Shown here piece after piece: positions 1-5,168 of a DNA stretch of 5,475 bases. Made by a program: the position numbers and the translations under genes. The stretch comes from Rikenellaceae bacterium (GTDB lineage Bacteria; Bacteroidota; Bacteroidia; Bacteroidales; UBA932): contig JAAZIW010000219.1 of the NCBI GenBank assembly GCA_012800665.1, forward strand, positions 1-5,475, given 5' to 3'. The notes under the pieces are model-generated. The model was not told the origin of the DNA. It saw only the letters and a program-made list of their open reading frames with translations, and did not search any database. The number at the start of each line of letters is the position of its first letter. Position 1 is the stretch's first letter.

Positions 1-491
1 AGAGACAGGATGCTTATAAATAGCATTCGGGCATCTATCCATTCGATTTCTCCACGCTTTGACGCTTCATCTATTTCGACCTGTGTTTTATCGAAAATCT
101 CGTTTGCCTGAGTCATCAGCTTGTCATATATCTTAGTGCAGCGTTCGGGACGGGTCATAATTTCATTCATGACAAAGCGGGGGAGCAATGGATTATTGGC
201 GACAAGGTCGAAATGCGTGGAGATACTCTCTTTCAAGCGGCTCAATAAAGGCATATCGGGTTTGCCTAAGACTGAAAGCAGAGTTGTTGCTATTTGCGAT
301 ATGTTTTTATCCACCACGCAATCGAACAGCTGCTCTTTGGTGCGATAGTAATAGTGCAGCATCGCGTGAGTCACTCCGGCATGTTCAGCAATGGAGATGG
401 TGCGTGCTCCGGCATAACCCTTCGAAAAGAATTCCTGTTCGGCGGCTTCAAGGATTAATTGTTCCTTGCTTACTTTTTCTTTCTCACACAT
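1..491 (-). CDS. TetR/AcrR-family transcriptional regulator, C-terminus cut by window edge
   Basis: The reverse strand from the ATG at 491 stays open to base 1 (163 codons plus two bases), so the C-terminal part lies outside the window. Residues 8-55 form a typical TetR DNA-binding domain. They include FFSKGYAGARTISIAEHAGV (21-40), then a recognition helix and the family's Tyr-rich turn (THAMLHYYYRTKEQLF, 41-56), which match the usual 'T.. IA..AGVS..LYYYF..KE.L' pattern. The rest is helical and would be the ligand-binding and dimerisation domain, too variable to suggest a ligand. The ATG is chosen because the HTH begins at the usual distance from the N-terminus and a TTAACAA/TTGTTAA operator-like array lies just upstream. 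Such regulators usually repress themselves and a neighbouring efflux or envelope operon. The target here would be downstream, outside the window. Confidence 0.9.
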   Translation of the reverse strand, partial: MCEKEKVSKEQLILEAAEQEFFSKGYAGARTISIAEHAGVTHAMLHYYYRTKEQLFDCVVDKNISQIATTLLSVLGKPDMPLLSRLKESISTHFDLVANNPLLPRFVMNEIMTRPERCTKIYDKLMTQANEIFDKTQVEIDEASKRGEIEWIDARMLFISILS

Positions 492-495
492 AGTG

Positions 496-535
496 TTAAA
501 ATTTTGTTAACAATTTTATTTAACAATTTTGTTAA
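496..535. promoter_or_regulatory. Probable TetR operator array (TTAACAA/TTGTTAA half-sites)
   Basis: Immediately upstream of the TetR start codon, the heptamer TTAACAA or its complement occurs four times: TTGTTAA at 504-510, TTAACAA at 507-513, TTAACAA at 520-526 and TTGTTAA at 529-535. The last two form a perfect inverted repeat with a 2-bp centre (TTAACAATTTTGTTAA, 520-535). The first two overlap as the perfect 10-bp palindrome TTGTTAACAA (504-513). AATTTTGTTAA is also directly repeated at 500-510 and 525-535. TetR regulators bind short dyads over their own promoters, so autoregulation is the natural reading. No clear Bacteroides -7 box was found between the array and the gene. Confidence 0.55.
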
Positions 536-540
536 TGTAA

Positions 541-896
541 AGATGTAACAATAATTTGAAATAGCAAAATATTTTGTAGGAATTCTGCTTTTCTGCCTTC
601 GCAGCCCCCATTTCAGCCTTTAATTCTGCCATTTCCACCTCATGGTTAAGCATTTTCAGCCCTTTTCGCTCAAGCCCCCTCTCCCTCCATTGTAGTAAAC
701 CTCCATTTCCGCCACATGATAAAGCATTTTCGGCCCTTTCTGCTCATCCCCCCTGCAAAAAAGTTGAGGGCTTTGTCATTTAAGGCCTTTTTTGCTTTAT
801 CATGAAGTCAATTTACAGACAACCGAAACCAGGGTTAAGCATTTTTGGCGGTTTTTGCTTCATCATAAAGGATATTGTTGCAACAAAAACAAGAAA
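541..896. other. Gene-free region with degenerate repeats
   Basis: I see no credible gene here. On the reverse strand the longest open stretch is a 45-codon ORF (653 to 516) made largely of repeat sequence and overlapping the TetR operator. The stretch holds the repeat family described separately (about 609-870), C-rich runs (e.g. 674-679, 747-753) and a perfect 12-bp palindrome TTGTTGCAACAA at 875-886. It separates the TetR gene from the 3' end of the ADP-ribosylglycohydrolase operon, both read leftwards. It may therefore contain the distal promoter of the TetR gene, which I could not pinpoint. Confidence 0.6.
609..870. repeat. Family of degenerate direct repeats around a GCATTTTcgGCCCTTTyTGCTCA core
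   Basis: Two copies are clear. Positions 630-680 and 704-754 (74-base offset) match at 42 of 51 positions by hand count without gaps, sharing CATTTCC, AAGCATTTTC and GGCCCTTT-like blocks and a C-run at the end. A second pair, 777-807 and 840-870, matches at 25 of 31 positions (63-base offset). It shares the CATTT, TTTTTGCTT and ATCAT blocks and resembles the first pair more loosely. A shorter, weaker copy begins near 609. All copies point the same way. The repeats have no conserved ends like those of an insertion sequence, and the spacing is irregular, so this is not a CRISPR array. The function is unknown. Decayed tandem duplication or a regulatory or structured RNA element are both possible. 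Confidence 0.6.
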
Positions 897-945
897 ATCC
901 TTCATTGAGGGACAAAATAGTAAAATTTCGGTCTCAATGAAGGAT
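897..945 (-). terminator. Probable intrinsic terminator of the HIRAN / zinc-ribbon / ADP-ribosylglycohydrolase operon
   Basis: Perfect 13-bp inverted repeat: ATCCTTCATTGAG at 897-909 and its complement CTCAATGAAGGAT at 933-945, with a 23-base loop. Read on the minus strand, the hairpin lies 32 bases after the stop codon at 978 and is followed by a T-rich tract (TTTTCTTGTTTTTG). This is the arrangement of a Rho-independent terminator. The loop is longer and the stem less GC-rich than usual. A protein-binding dyad is an alternative. Confidence 0.55.
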
Positions 946-977
946 AGTTAGGTTATCGTAAGGGATATGAGGATACG

Positions 978-2177
978 CTAACGCTTGGGCATTGTTTTAG
1001 TGGGAATCCAATGTTGGTAGCAGTATTTCTCTTCCCAACGCTCTTTTTCAGGGGTGCCGTAATGGTCAAATTCGCTGATTATGCAGCCGGTGAAGAGGTC
1101 CGCGGCTATTTCCTCAATGACATCCCGCAGCTCCAAACAATCAAGAAAATGAGCGGGGATGGCGCTTCGGCCCAGAAGGCATCCCATAATATTTCCGCAG
1201 ACAGCTCCAGTAGAGTCGCTGTCGCCTGAGTGATTGACACTGCTTACAATGGCATCTTCGAAAGAGTCTTGATGCTTGACTGCACTGTATATCGCTATGG
1301 CCAGCGCCTCATGTCCGGTCCATCCTCCGCCAATGGATTCAATGGCGGCATAATCGGGAATATCGGAATGTGCCAAATCCAGCGCTTTCCTAATCAGCCG
1401 ATTCTGCGTTGTTATGTATTCCGGCCAGAGTTCACCGTAGGTTTTGTCTTCGTCCGGTTCGGAAATAATCTCAGGGAGATGCCTCAGCGCTTCCTCTATA
1501 ACATCCTCCAAATGAGGCTCCCGTTCTTTCTGAATTTCCATAAGGATGTGATTGAGAATGGCCGAAGGAATGAATCCTAAGGGGTGTTTATGGGTTATCC
1601 GTGCAGCTTCTGCCGCACACATATCACAATAAAGCAAATCTCCATCGGCATAGTTGTGGATATAATTCAGCAGAGCCAGCGGAGCCGTCCTCATCACCCC
1701 TCCGCATCCGCAACTGTTATTTTCTACAGGAATACCGTTTTCTATTGCACGAATTGCAGACAGACAAGTGTTCCCCGGTGCACGAACCGCATACAGCTCC
1801 GGCACATTCATCAGCCAGGAATACACCCTTGCATTCTCATGCCTGGAAGTCCACTCTTGTGTATGAAGCCAATCGATATATGTAAAGTGGCAATACGAGT
1901 CAATCCGACCCATGATACCGCGCAGACATACTCGAGTCATTCCCAACAGGATGCCTGCCGCTGTGAACAGCGACATTTGGGTGTCATCGGAGATACGGGC
2001 AAGGCCGTGCCTGTCTAATTCGTATCGTGTGATGCCGGACTCTCCAAACCTCTCCACAATGGAATCCCATGAATAGAATTCTACCGAATAGCCAAGGGCA
2101 TCACCCACAGCACCGCCAAGCATGCATCCAAGAACGCGATCCTTCGCTTGTTCGTTTTGTCGGGGATTATCTTGCAT
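978..2177 (-). CDS. ADP-ribosylglycohydrolase family protein (ARH/DraG-like)
   Basis: 399-residue member of the ADP-ribosylglycohydrolase family (the DraG, ARH1 and ARH3 fold). These cytoplasmic binuclear Mg/Mn enzymes remove ADP-ribose from proteins, nucleic acids or small molecules. The family motifs appear in order: GCMLGGAVGDALGYSVEF (17-34); the metal-binding S-D-D-T at 63-66 (ISDDTQMSLF); the GCGGVMRTAPLAL block (157-169); ITHKHP (194-199); GGGWTGHEALAIAIYSAV (283-300); and the second metal-binding motif GDSDSTG (318-324, with D319, D321 and S322 or T323). All expected acidic ligands seem present, so an active enzyme is likely. The length is somewhat above the 300-360 typical of single-domain members; the extra residues lie mostly between 205 and 280 and at the C-terminus. 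It is the last gene of a three-gene operon, three bases after the zinc-ribbon stop codon, and a stem-loop terminator follows. The substrate cannot be told from sequence. Reversal of ADP-ribosylation of DNA or of a phage or host protein is possible, given its neighbours. Confidence 0.93.
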   Translation of the reverse strand: MQDNPRQNEQAKDRVLGCMLGGAVGDALGYSVEFYSWDSIVERFGESGITRYELDRHGLARISDDTQMSLFTAAGILLGMTRVCLRGIMGRIDSYCHFTYIDWLHTQEWTSRHENARVYSWLMNVPELYAVRAPGNTCLSAIRAIENGIPVENNSCGCGGVMRTAPLALLNYIHNYADGDLLYCDMCAAEAARITHKHPLGFIPSAILNHILMEIQKEREPHLEDVIEEALRHLPEIISEPDEDKTYGELWPEYITTQNRLIRKALDLAHSDIPDYAAIESIGGGWTGHEALAIAIYSAVKHQDSFEDAIVSSVNHSGDSDSTGAVCGNIMGCLLGRSAIPAHFLDCLELRDVIEEIAADLFTGCIISEFDHYGTPEKERWEEKYCYQHWIPTKTMPKR

Positions 2178-2180
2178 AAT

Positions 2181-2390
2181 TCAGTCTGCCAAAAAAAACA
2201 TCTCTATGTACTGCTCACTGCCTTCATCTTGGAGCGACAGTTTATGACCACAGTGAGGGCATATCGCAGGGCTTTCCTCCAAACGCTCTTCCGGGATAGG
2301 ATCCAGATTGCATTCGCTGACGAGGATTCCCTTAATACATTCATATTTTTTGTTGCATTCGGGGCATCGGATGAGGTAAATTTGTGCCAT
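2181..2390 (-). CDS. Small zinc-ribbon protein, 69 aa
   Basis: Short acidic protein whose visible signature is two zinc knuckles, C9-P-E-C12 and C44-P-H-C47 followed by H49, about 30 residues apart. This is the layout of a zinc ribbon holding one structural zinc. Further cysteines are at 18 and 27. There is no enzymatic motif, signal peptide or membrane segment. The start is fixed by context: the HIRAN gene's TAA ends three bases upstream, and its own TGA is followed after three bases by the ATG of the ADP-ribosylglycohydrolase. This indicates translational coupling and probably defined stoichiometry. Zinc ribbons of this kind usually mediate nucleic-acid or protein contacts, so an accessory or adaptor role for one of its two neighbours is the best guess. 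I do not recognise a named family. Confidence 0.82.
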   Translation of the reverse strand: MAQIYLIRCPECNKKYECIKGILVSECNLDPIPEERLEESPAICPHCGHKLSLQDEGSEQYIEMFFLAD

Positions 2391-2393
2391 TAT

Positions 2394-2744
2394 TTATTCC
2401 GGGTTTTGGTTTTTCAGATAAAGGATGACTTCCACTTGATTTTCCGGATGCACATCCGGGGTGATACGGGTGATGCGGACTTCGTAGATGTCATCCAAAC
2501 CCATATCCAAATATTTGGAGATGTCGTGATTGTGGCTTCGAGGGATGAATCCTAATTTGAATTCTTCATAATAAATGGCAACCGCATAGGGGTCGAACTG
2601 GTTGTTCTCTTCACGGACAAGTTGCAAGCGGGAGCCTATTTTCAGATGTTCGAATGCTTCGCAACCTTCCCAATAGCCGAAGCCTGCAATGTGGAAATTG
2701 TCCAGATGAACTTTCTTTAATGGTCTGTTTTCTTTGTTTCTCAT
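2394..2744 (-). CDS. HIRAN-domain protein, 116 aa
   Basis: Almost the entire protein is one HIRAN domain. FHIAGFGYWEG (17-27) is the first strand. L40-QLVREENNQFDPYAVAIYY (41-59) matches the family's 'L.LVREP.N..D..AVAV' core. KLGFIPRSHNHDISKYLD (63-80) matches 'LGYIPR..N..I..LLD', and a last strand pair follows at 86-110. HIRAN domains occur in Rad5/HLTF-type helicases, where they bind 3' DNA ends, and as stand-alone proteins in bacteria, where they are predicted to recognise damaged DNA or stalled forks. This is the stand-alone form with no helicase attached. It is the first gene of the operon, preceded by a dyad-rich promoter region 3' of the WYL regulator. The ATG at 2744 is supported by the A/T-rich leader and by the conserved fold starting about 15 residues in. 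Confidence 0.92.
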   Translation of the reverse strand: MRNKENRPLKKVHLDNFHIAGFGYWEGCEAFEHLKIGSRLQLVREENNQFDPYAVAIYYEEFKLGFIPRSHNHDISKYLDMGLDDIYEVRITRITPDVHPENQVEVILYLKNQNPE

Positions 2745-2764
2745 AAGGCATTAATTTTAATTGG

Positions 2765-2787
2765 TTTGTCTCTTCGAGACAAAGATA
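2765..2787 (-). promoter_or_regulatory. Bacteroides-type promoter -7 box overlapping a perfect dyad, for the HIRAN operon
   Basis: On the minus strand TATCTTTG (2787 down to 2780) matches the Bacteroides sigma-ABfr -7 consensus TAnnTTTG exactly. It would place the transcript start near 2772, giving a leader of about 28 bases before the HIRAN ATG at 2744. The last bases of the box are part of a perfect 8-bp inverted repeat with a 3-base centre, TTTGTCTCTTCGAGACAAA (2765-2783), lying over the expected transcription start. No -33 TTTG is found at the ideal spacing; the nearest one is about 14 bases upstream of the -7 box. The promoter may be weak or dependent on a regulator. Confidence 0.5.
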
Positions 2788-2792
2788 AGGCG

Positions 2793-2819
2793 AGGTTGTA
2801 CCAAAACTTGATACAACCT
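2793..2819. promoter_or_regulatory. Interrupted dyad over the -33 region; candidate operator for the WYL regulator
   Basis: AGGTTGTA (2793-2800) and TACAACCT (2812-2819) are perfect inverted repeats. The dyad continues inward, after one mismatch, with CAA (2802-2804) and TTG (2808-2810). This gives 11 of 12 symmetric positions around a 3-base centre. It lies 6 bases upstream of the -7 box, where a bound repressor would block RNA polymerase, and directly behind the gene for a WYL regulator. On the plus strand a T-rich stretch follows (2823-2840), so the alternative is a terminator. However, no plus-strand gene ends here, and for the minus-strand WYL gene the T-tract is on the wrong side. Confidence 0.45.
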
Positions 2820-2838
2820 AAGACTTTTTCTTATTTTT

Positions 2839-3744
2839 TTAGTATAATTTTGCTGCGTCCTCGTGCCTTTTCTTCATTTCATCAGCCAACCATTGCGGTT
2901 CTAATACCTTGATGTAGGCGCCTCTGGAGAGAAGCATGCCAAGGAATTCGGCAGCAGGGCGGAGAGTGACCTCAAAATCGGTGTATTCATTAGTGGATTC
3001 CAACTCTTTCTGGCTATGGTGCATCGGGAGGTCACGGAAGAAGTACGCCTGCCTGCCGAAAGCTCGAATCCTTATTGTTTCGATAGGAATATTTTTATCC
3101 CACACTATGCCGTAACTATCCCGGAAAAAGGCCTGAGGATCGAAATCTTTAGGGTAGTCGAATTTCTCTTTTGTCAATTCCAAGGAGAGGATGCGGTCGA
3201 AAGCCAGAATAAACATCCATCCATCTTCTCCCGGGAACTTTACTATGCCGTACCAGCGGCGCTTGATGAGTTTGACCAAGTATGGCTCAACCGTCATTTC
3301 GGAAGGGGAGTCGCTGCCATATTTTTTGTATGTCAGTTTAATTTGCACGCTGCTCTTCATGGCATCTATGAATTTGTGCAGATTTTCCCCATCTGAGGGA
3401 ATAGATTCTAAGAGGATGCGGTCGTGAACCTCTTTGCTGTCTGACAACATGCTGTTAACCGACAGAGTAGATAACATCCAATTTTGAATACTGTCCTCCT
3501 CAAGCACCTCGGCATTGTAAATATAGTAACGGAATCCATCCTTCTTGTCGCACTCTATAATGATTCCGAACATATTCAGAATAGCATCGCGATGACGATT
3601 GAAAGTGCTCCTGGAAATGTCCACACCCCCGCTCATCTCGGTATTCAGCCAGCGCCGGTTAATCTGTTCGAGTGTAATTTTTCCGGCTCGGTAAATTGTA
3701 TTCACCAGCCAGGCATATTGTTGAAAAAGTGCGTAGGCTTTCAT
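2839..3744 (-). CDS. WYL-domain transcriptional regulator
   Basis: 301-residue protein with the usual three parts. The N-terminal helix-turn-helix is at about 1-75; the segment DISRSTFNRHRDAILNMFGI (42-61) is the recognition region, and the following DGFRYYIYN is the wing. The WYL domain is at about 130-190, with the family's ligand-contact positions in VEPYLVKLIKRRWYGIVKF (152-170) and FDRILSLEL (182-190). A C-terminal WCX-like extension follows at 220-290. WYL proteins are cytoplasmic DNA-binding regulators that sense nucleic-acid fragments or nucleotides. BrxR and CapW are examples that repress phage-defence operons. Here it precedes the HIRAN operon on the same strand, separated by a 94-bp gap carrying a promoter and dyads, and follows the T5orf172 gene with a 61-bp gap. 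It is the obvious candidate to control the HIRAN, zinc-ribbon and ARH genes. That role is inferred from position. Confidence 0.92.
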   Translation of the reverse strand: MKAYALFQQYAWLVNTIYRAGKITLEQINRRWLNTEMSGGVDISRSTFNRHRDAILNMFGIIIECDKKDGFRYYIYNAEVLEEDSIQNWMLSTLSVNSMLSDSKEVHDRILLESIPSDGENLHKFIDAMKSSVQIKLTYKKYGSDSPSEMTVEPYLVKLIKRRWYGIVKFPGEDGWMFILAFDRILSLELTKEKFDYPKDFDPQAFFRDSYGIVWDKNIPIETIRIRAFGRQAYFFRDLPMHHSQKELESTNEYTDFEVTLRPAAEFLGMLLSRGAYIKVLEPQWLADEMKKRHEDAAKLY

Positions 3745-3805
3745 GATGCTTGTGTTATATAAAGTGCTATCTTGTTGATGGATTAGCTAAAAAGGAAGAA
3801 GCAGA

Positions 3806-4462
3806 TTATTCATTGATTTCCAGCCGGGTCCTAATATCATTAAGAATTTCTCCTTTATATGAAAAATATTTTGATCCTTGATAAGCTCCTGAGTTATTGC
3901 GTTGTTCTTCAGGTAAAAATGTTCCGACAAATGGAGATAACTTATAAAGTCGGCCTTGATATTCCACCATATTATCCGATGCTACGCGTACCTCTAATCC
4001 AGTAGGTATAAAAGTAATTGTAGAGCCTATAGGAATATTAACCATACTGAATTTAAATGGAGGACGTACTTTTTTTGTAATTTGTTTTTCATTTGTTTTG
4101 TCATCCATTTTAATAGGTTTACCATCTCTATAAGATTCTATTTCAGCATCATCAGTAAGAGCTGCAATATCTTTAATAAGTTCAAGAGCTTGATCTGGGG
4201 AGATATTGAAAAATTCTCTATTTTGACGAATACGCAAATCGCTCAAACGGTCGATGGTTTTGTGAAGATTCTTTTCAAGTTCCTCATACTTAACTGTCTT
4301 AACAGTAGCATAAATTTCAAACGGCAATGGTACGGCTGTGTTATCCAATTCTTTAGACCTTAAATTAACAGGTCTTGAGCTTTTTCCGATTTTCACCCAA
4401 TCATCTTTAAAACTCGGATTAGTTAAAATATACACATATCCTGCTTCTTTCTTATCATTCAT
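3806..4462 (-). CDS. T5orf172/GIY-YIG-superfamily nuclease-like protein with RAMA-like C-terminal module
   Basis: 218 residues. Residues 8-98 match the T5orf172 (MUG113) branch of the GIY-YIG fold: GYVYILTNP (8-16) stands for GIY, KIGKS (24-28) for YIG, R35 is the expected catalytic arginine, LHKTIDRLSDLR (66-77) is the typical helix, and NREFFNISPDQALELI (81-96) carries the catalytic-type E83. A charged linker (about 104-132) leads to residues 133-215. There, the spacing of FKFSMVNIPIGSTITF, VEYQGRLYKLSPF and the last block GSKYFSYKGEIL resembles the RAMA-type module found in restriction and modification-associated proteins. I judge this similarity by eye. A modified-DNA-targeted or modification-linked endonuclease is plausible. 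The gene is visibly more A/T-rich than the genes to its left, which suggests separate acquisition. It diverges from the recombinase gene and could be co-transcribed with the WYL gene 61 bp downstream. The ATG at 4462 puts the fold's first strand at residue 8, as usual. Confidence 0.85.
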   Translation of the reverse strand: MNDKKEAGYVYILTNPSFKDDWVKIGKSSRPVNLRSKELDNTAVPLPFEIYATVKTVKYEELEKNLHKTIDRLSDLRIRQNREFFNISPDQALELIKDIAALTDDAEIESYRDGKPIKMDDKTNEKQITKKVRPPFKFSMVNIPIGSTITFIPTGLEVRVASDNMVEYQGRLYKLSPFVGTFLPEEQRNNSGAYQGSKYFSYKGEILNDIRTRLEINE

Positions 4463-4556
4463 TGCAATTATCTTTTTGTTGATTATTAGTTTGATTTTTT
4501 AGCAGTGTAAAGTTACAGATTTTTTGTTGAAGCTTAACAATTTAATTAATAACATT
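4463..4556. promoter_or_regulatory. Divergent intergenic promoter region, T5orf172 gene / recombinase gene
   Basis: This 94-bp A/T-rich spacer must carry the start signals for both divergent genes. For the minus-strand gene, TAACTTTA (4515 down to 4508) matches the TAnnTTTG -7 consensus at all but the last base and lies about 45 bases before the ATG. For the recombinase the best candidate is TTAGTTTG (4486-4493, one mismatch); neither has a convincing -33 element. An A/T-rich motif is repeated (TTTTTGTTGA at 4473-4482 and 4521-4530), and the second copy is followed by TTAACAA (4534-4540), an imperfect dyad that might bind a regulator or the recombinase. Confidence 0.3.
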
Positions 4557-5168
4557 ATGATTTACGGTTATATCAGAGTAAGTAGCGACAAGCAAACTGT
4601 CGAAAACCAGAGGTTTGAAATCAATAATTTTTGCGCCAAAAACACCATGATTATTGATGGTTGGATTGAAGAGACAATTAGTGGCGTAAAGAATTACAAC
4701 AAACGAGAACTCGGTAAGCTTCTCAAACGTGTCCAAAAGGATGATCTTATTATTTGCGCAGAACTTTCCAGGTTGGGGAGAAATCTGTTCATGATTATGG
4801 AAATCCTAAACATCTGCATGATAAAAGAGTGCAAAGTCTGGACAATCAAAGACAACTATCGTCTTGGAGAAGATATTCAGAGCAAGGTGCTGGCTTTTGC
4901 TTTCGGATTATCGGCAGAAATCGAAAGAAACCTTATTAGCCAGCGGACCAAGGAGGCTCTTGCGAGGAAAAAAGCAGAGGGAATTGTTCTTGGCCGCCCA
5001 CAAGGACGGAAAAACTCTCCGGAAAAATATAAGCTATTTGGAAAAGAGACACTAATCCGGGAACTGTTGAAAGAAGGGGTTTCAAAAAGGAAGATAGCAA
5101 AGTTGTGCAAGGTAGATCGCAACACACTCGCTCGGTATTTGAAGGAAAATATGGCAGAAAAAGATTGA
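4557..5168 (+). CDS. Serine site-specific recombinase (resolvase/invertase family)
   Basis: Small serine recombinase of 203 residues, the size of the DNA invertases and resolvases. The N-terminal catalytic domain shows MIYGYIRVSSDKQTVENQR (1-19), with the nucleophile expected at S9 (aligned with S10 of gamma-delta resolvase) and R7 beside it. The second arginine pair is in ELSRLGRN (69-76; R72 and R75). The long E-helix begins at FGLSAEIERNLISQRTKEAL (116-135). GRPQGR (146-151) links to a C-terminal helix-turn-helix (about 165-196; VSKRKIAKLCKVDRNTLARY). All core residues are present, so it should be active. The frame is also open upstream to a TTG at 4524, but the ATG at 4557 starts exactly where this family starts, so I chose it. 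Bacteroidales use related enzymes to invert promoters and surface genes (B. fragilis Mpi is one), but assignment to that group is not shown here. The next gene overlaps its stop codon. Confidence 0.93.
   Translation: MIYGYIRVSSDKQTVENQRFEINNFCAKNTMIIDGWIEETISGVKNYNKRELGKLLKRVQKDDLIICAELSRLGRNLFMIMEILNICMIKECKVWTIKDNYRLGEDIQSKVLAFAFGLSAEIERNLISQRTKEALARKKAEGIVLGRPQGRKNSPEKYKLFGKETLIRELLKEGVSKRKIAKLCKVDRNTLARYLKENMAEKD

Noticed and set aside
516..653. 45-codon reverse-strand ORF (ATG at 653, stop at 516) with a charged, Ala/Glu/Lys-rich start
   Set aside because: It is built mostly from the repeat sequence and then runs through the A/T-rich TetR operator. The neighbouring repeat copy is out of frame with it because of the 74-base spacing, so there is no sign of selection on a protein.
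609..870. CRISPR array
   Set aside because: Copies are diverged, of unequal length and unevenly spaced (about 63-85 bases), without constant repeats of 24-47 bases, and no cas gene is nearby.
897..945. Inverted repeats as the ends of a mobile element
   Set aside because: The 13-bp arms are only 23 bases apart, with no transposase or target duplication. The downstream T-rich tract on the minus strand fits a terminator better.
1011..2018. Several plus-strand ORFs of 72-144 codons opposite the ADP-ribosylglycohydrolase
   Set aside because: Their translations have no domain logic, and they overlap a gene whose family motifs are unmistakable on the other strand.
2793..2840. Plus-strand terminator made of the 2793-2819 dyad and the following T-rich stretch
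   Set aside because: No plus-strand gene ends upstream of it, and in the minus direction the tract after the stem is not T-rich. Its place over the HIRAN promoter makes an operator more likely, though a bidirectional role cannot be excluded.
4524..4556. Eleven-residue N-terminal extension of the recombinase from a TTG codon
   Set aside because: The serine recombinase family begins at the MIYGYIRVS segment, and the ATG at 4557 is at that exact point. The extension is low-complexity and lies in the promoter region.
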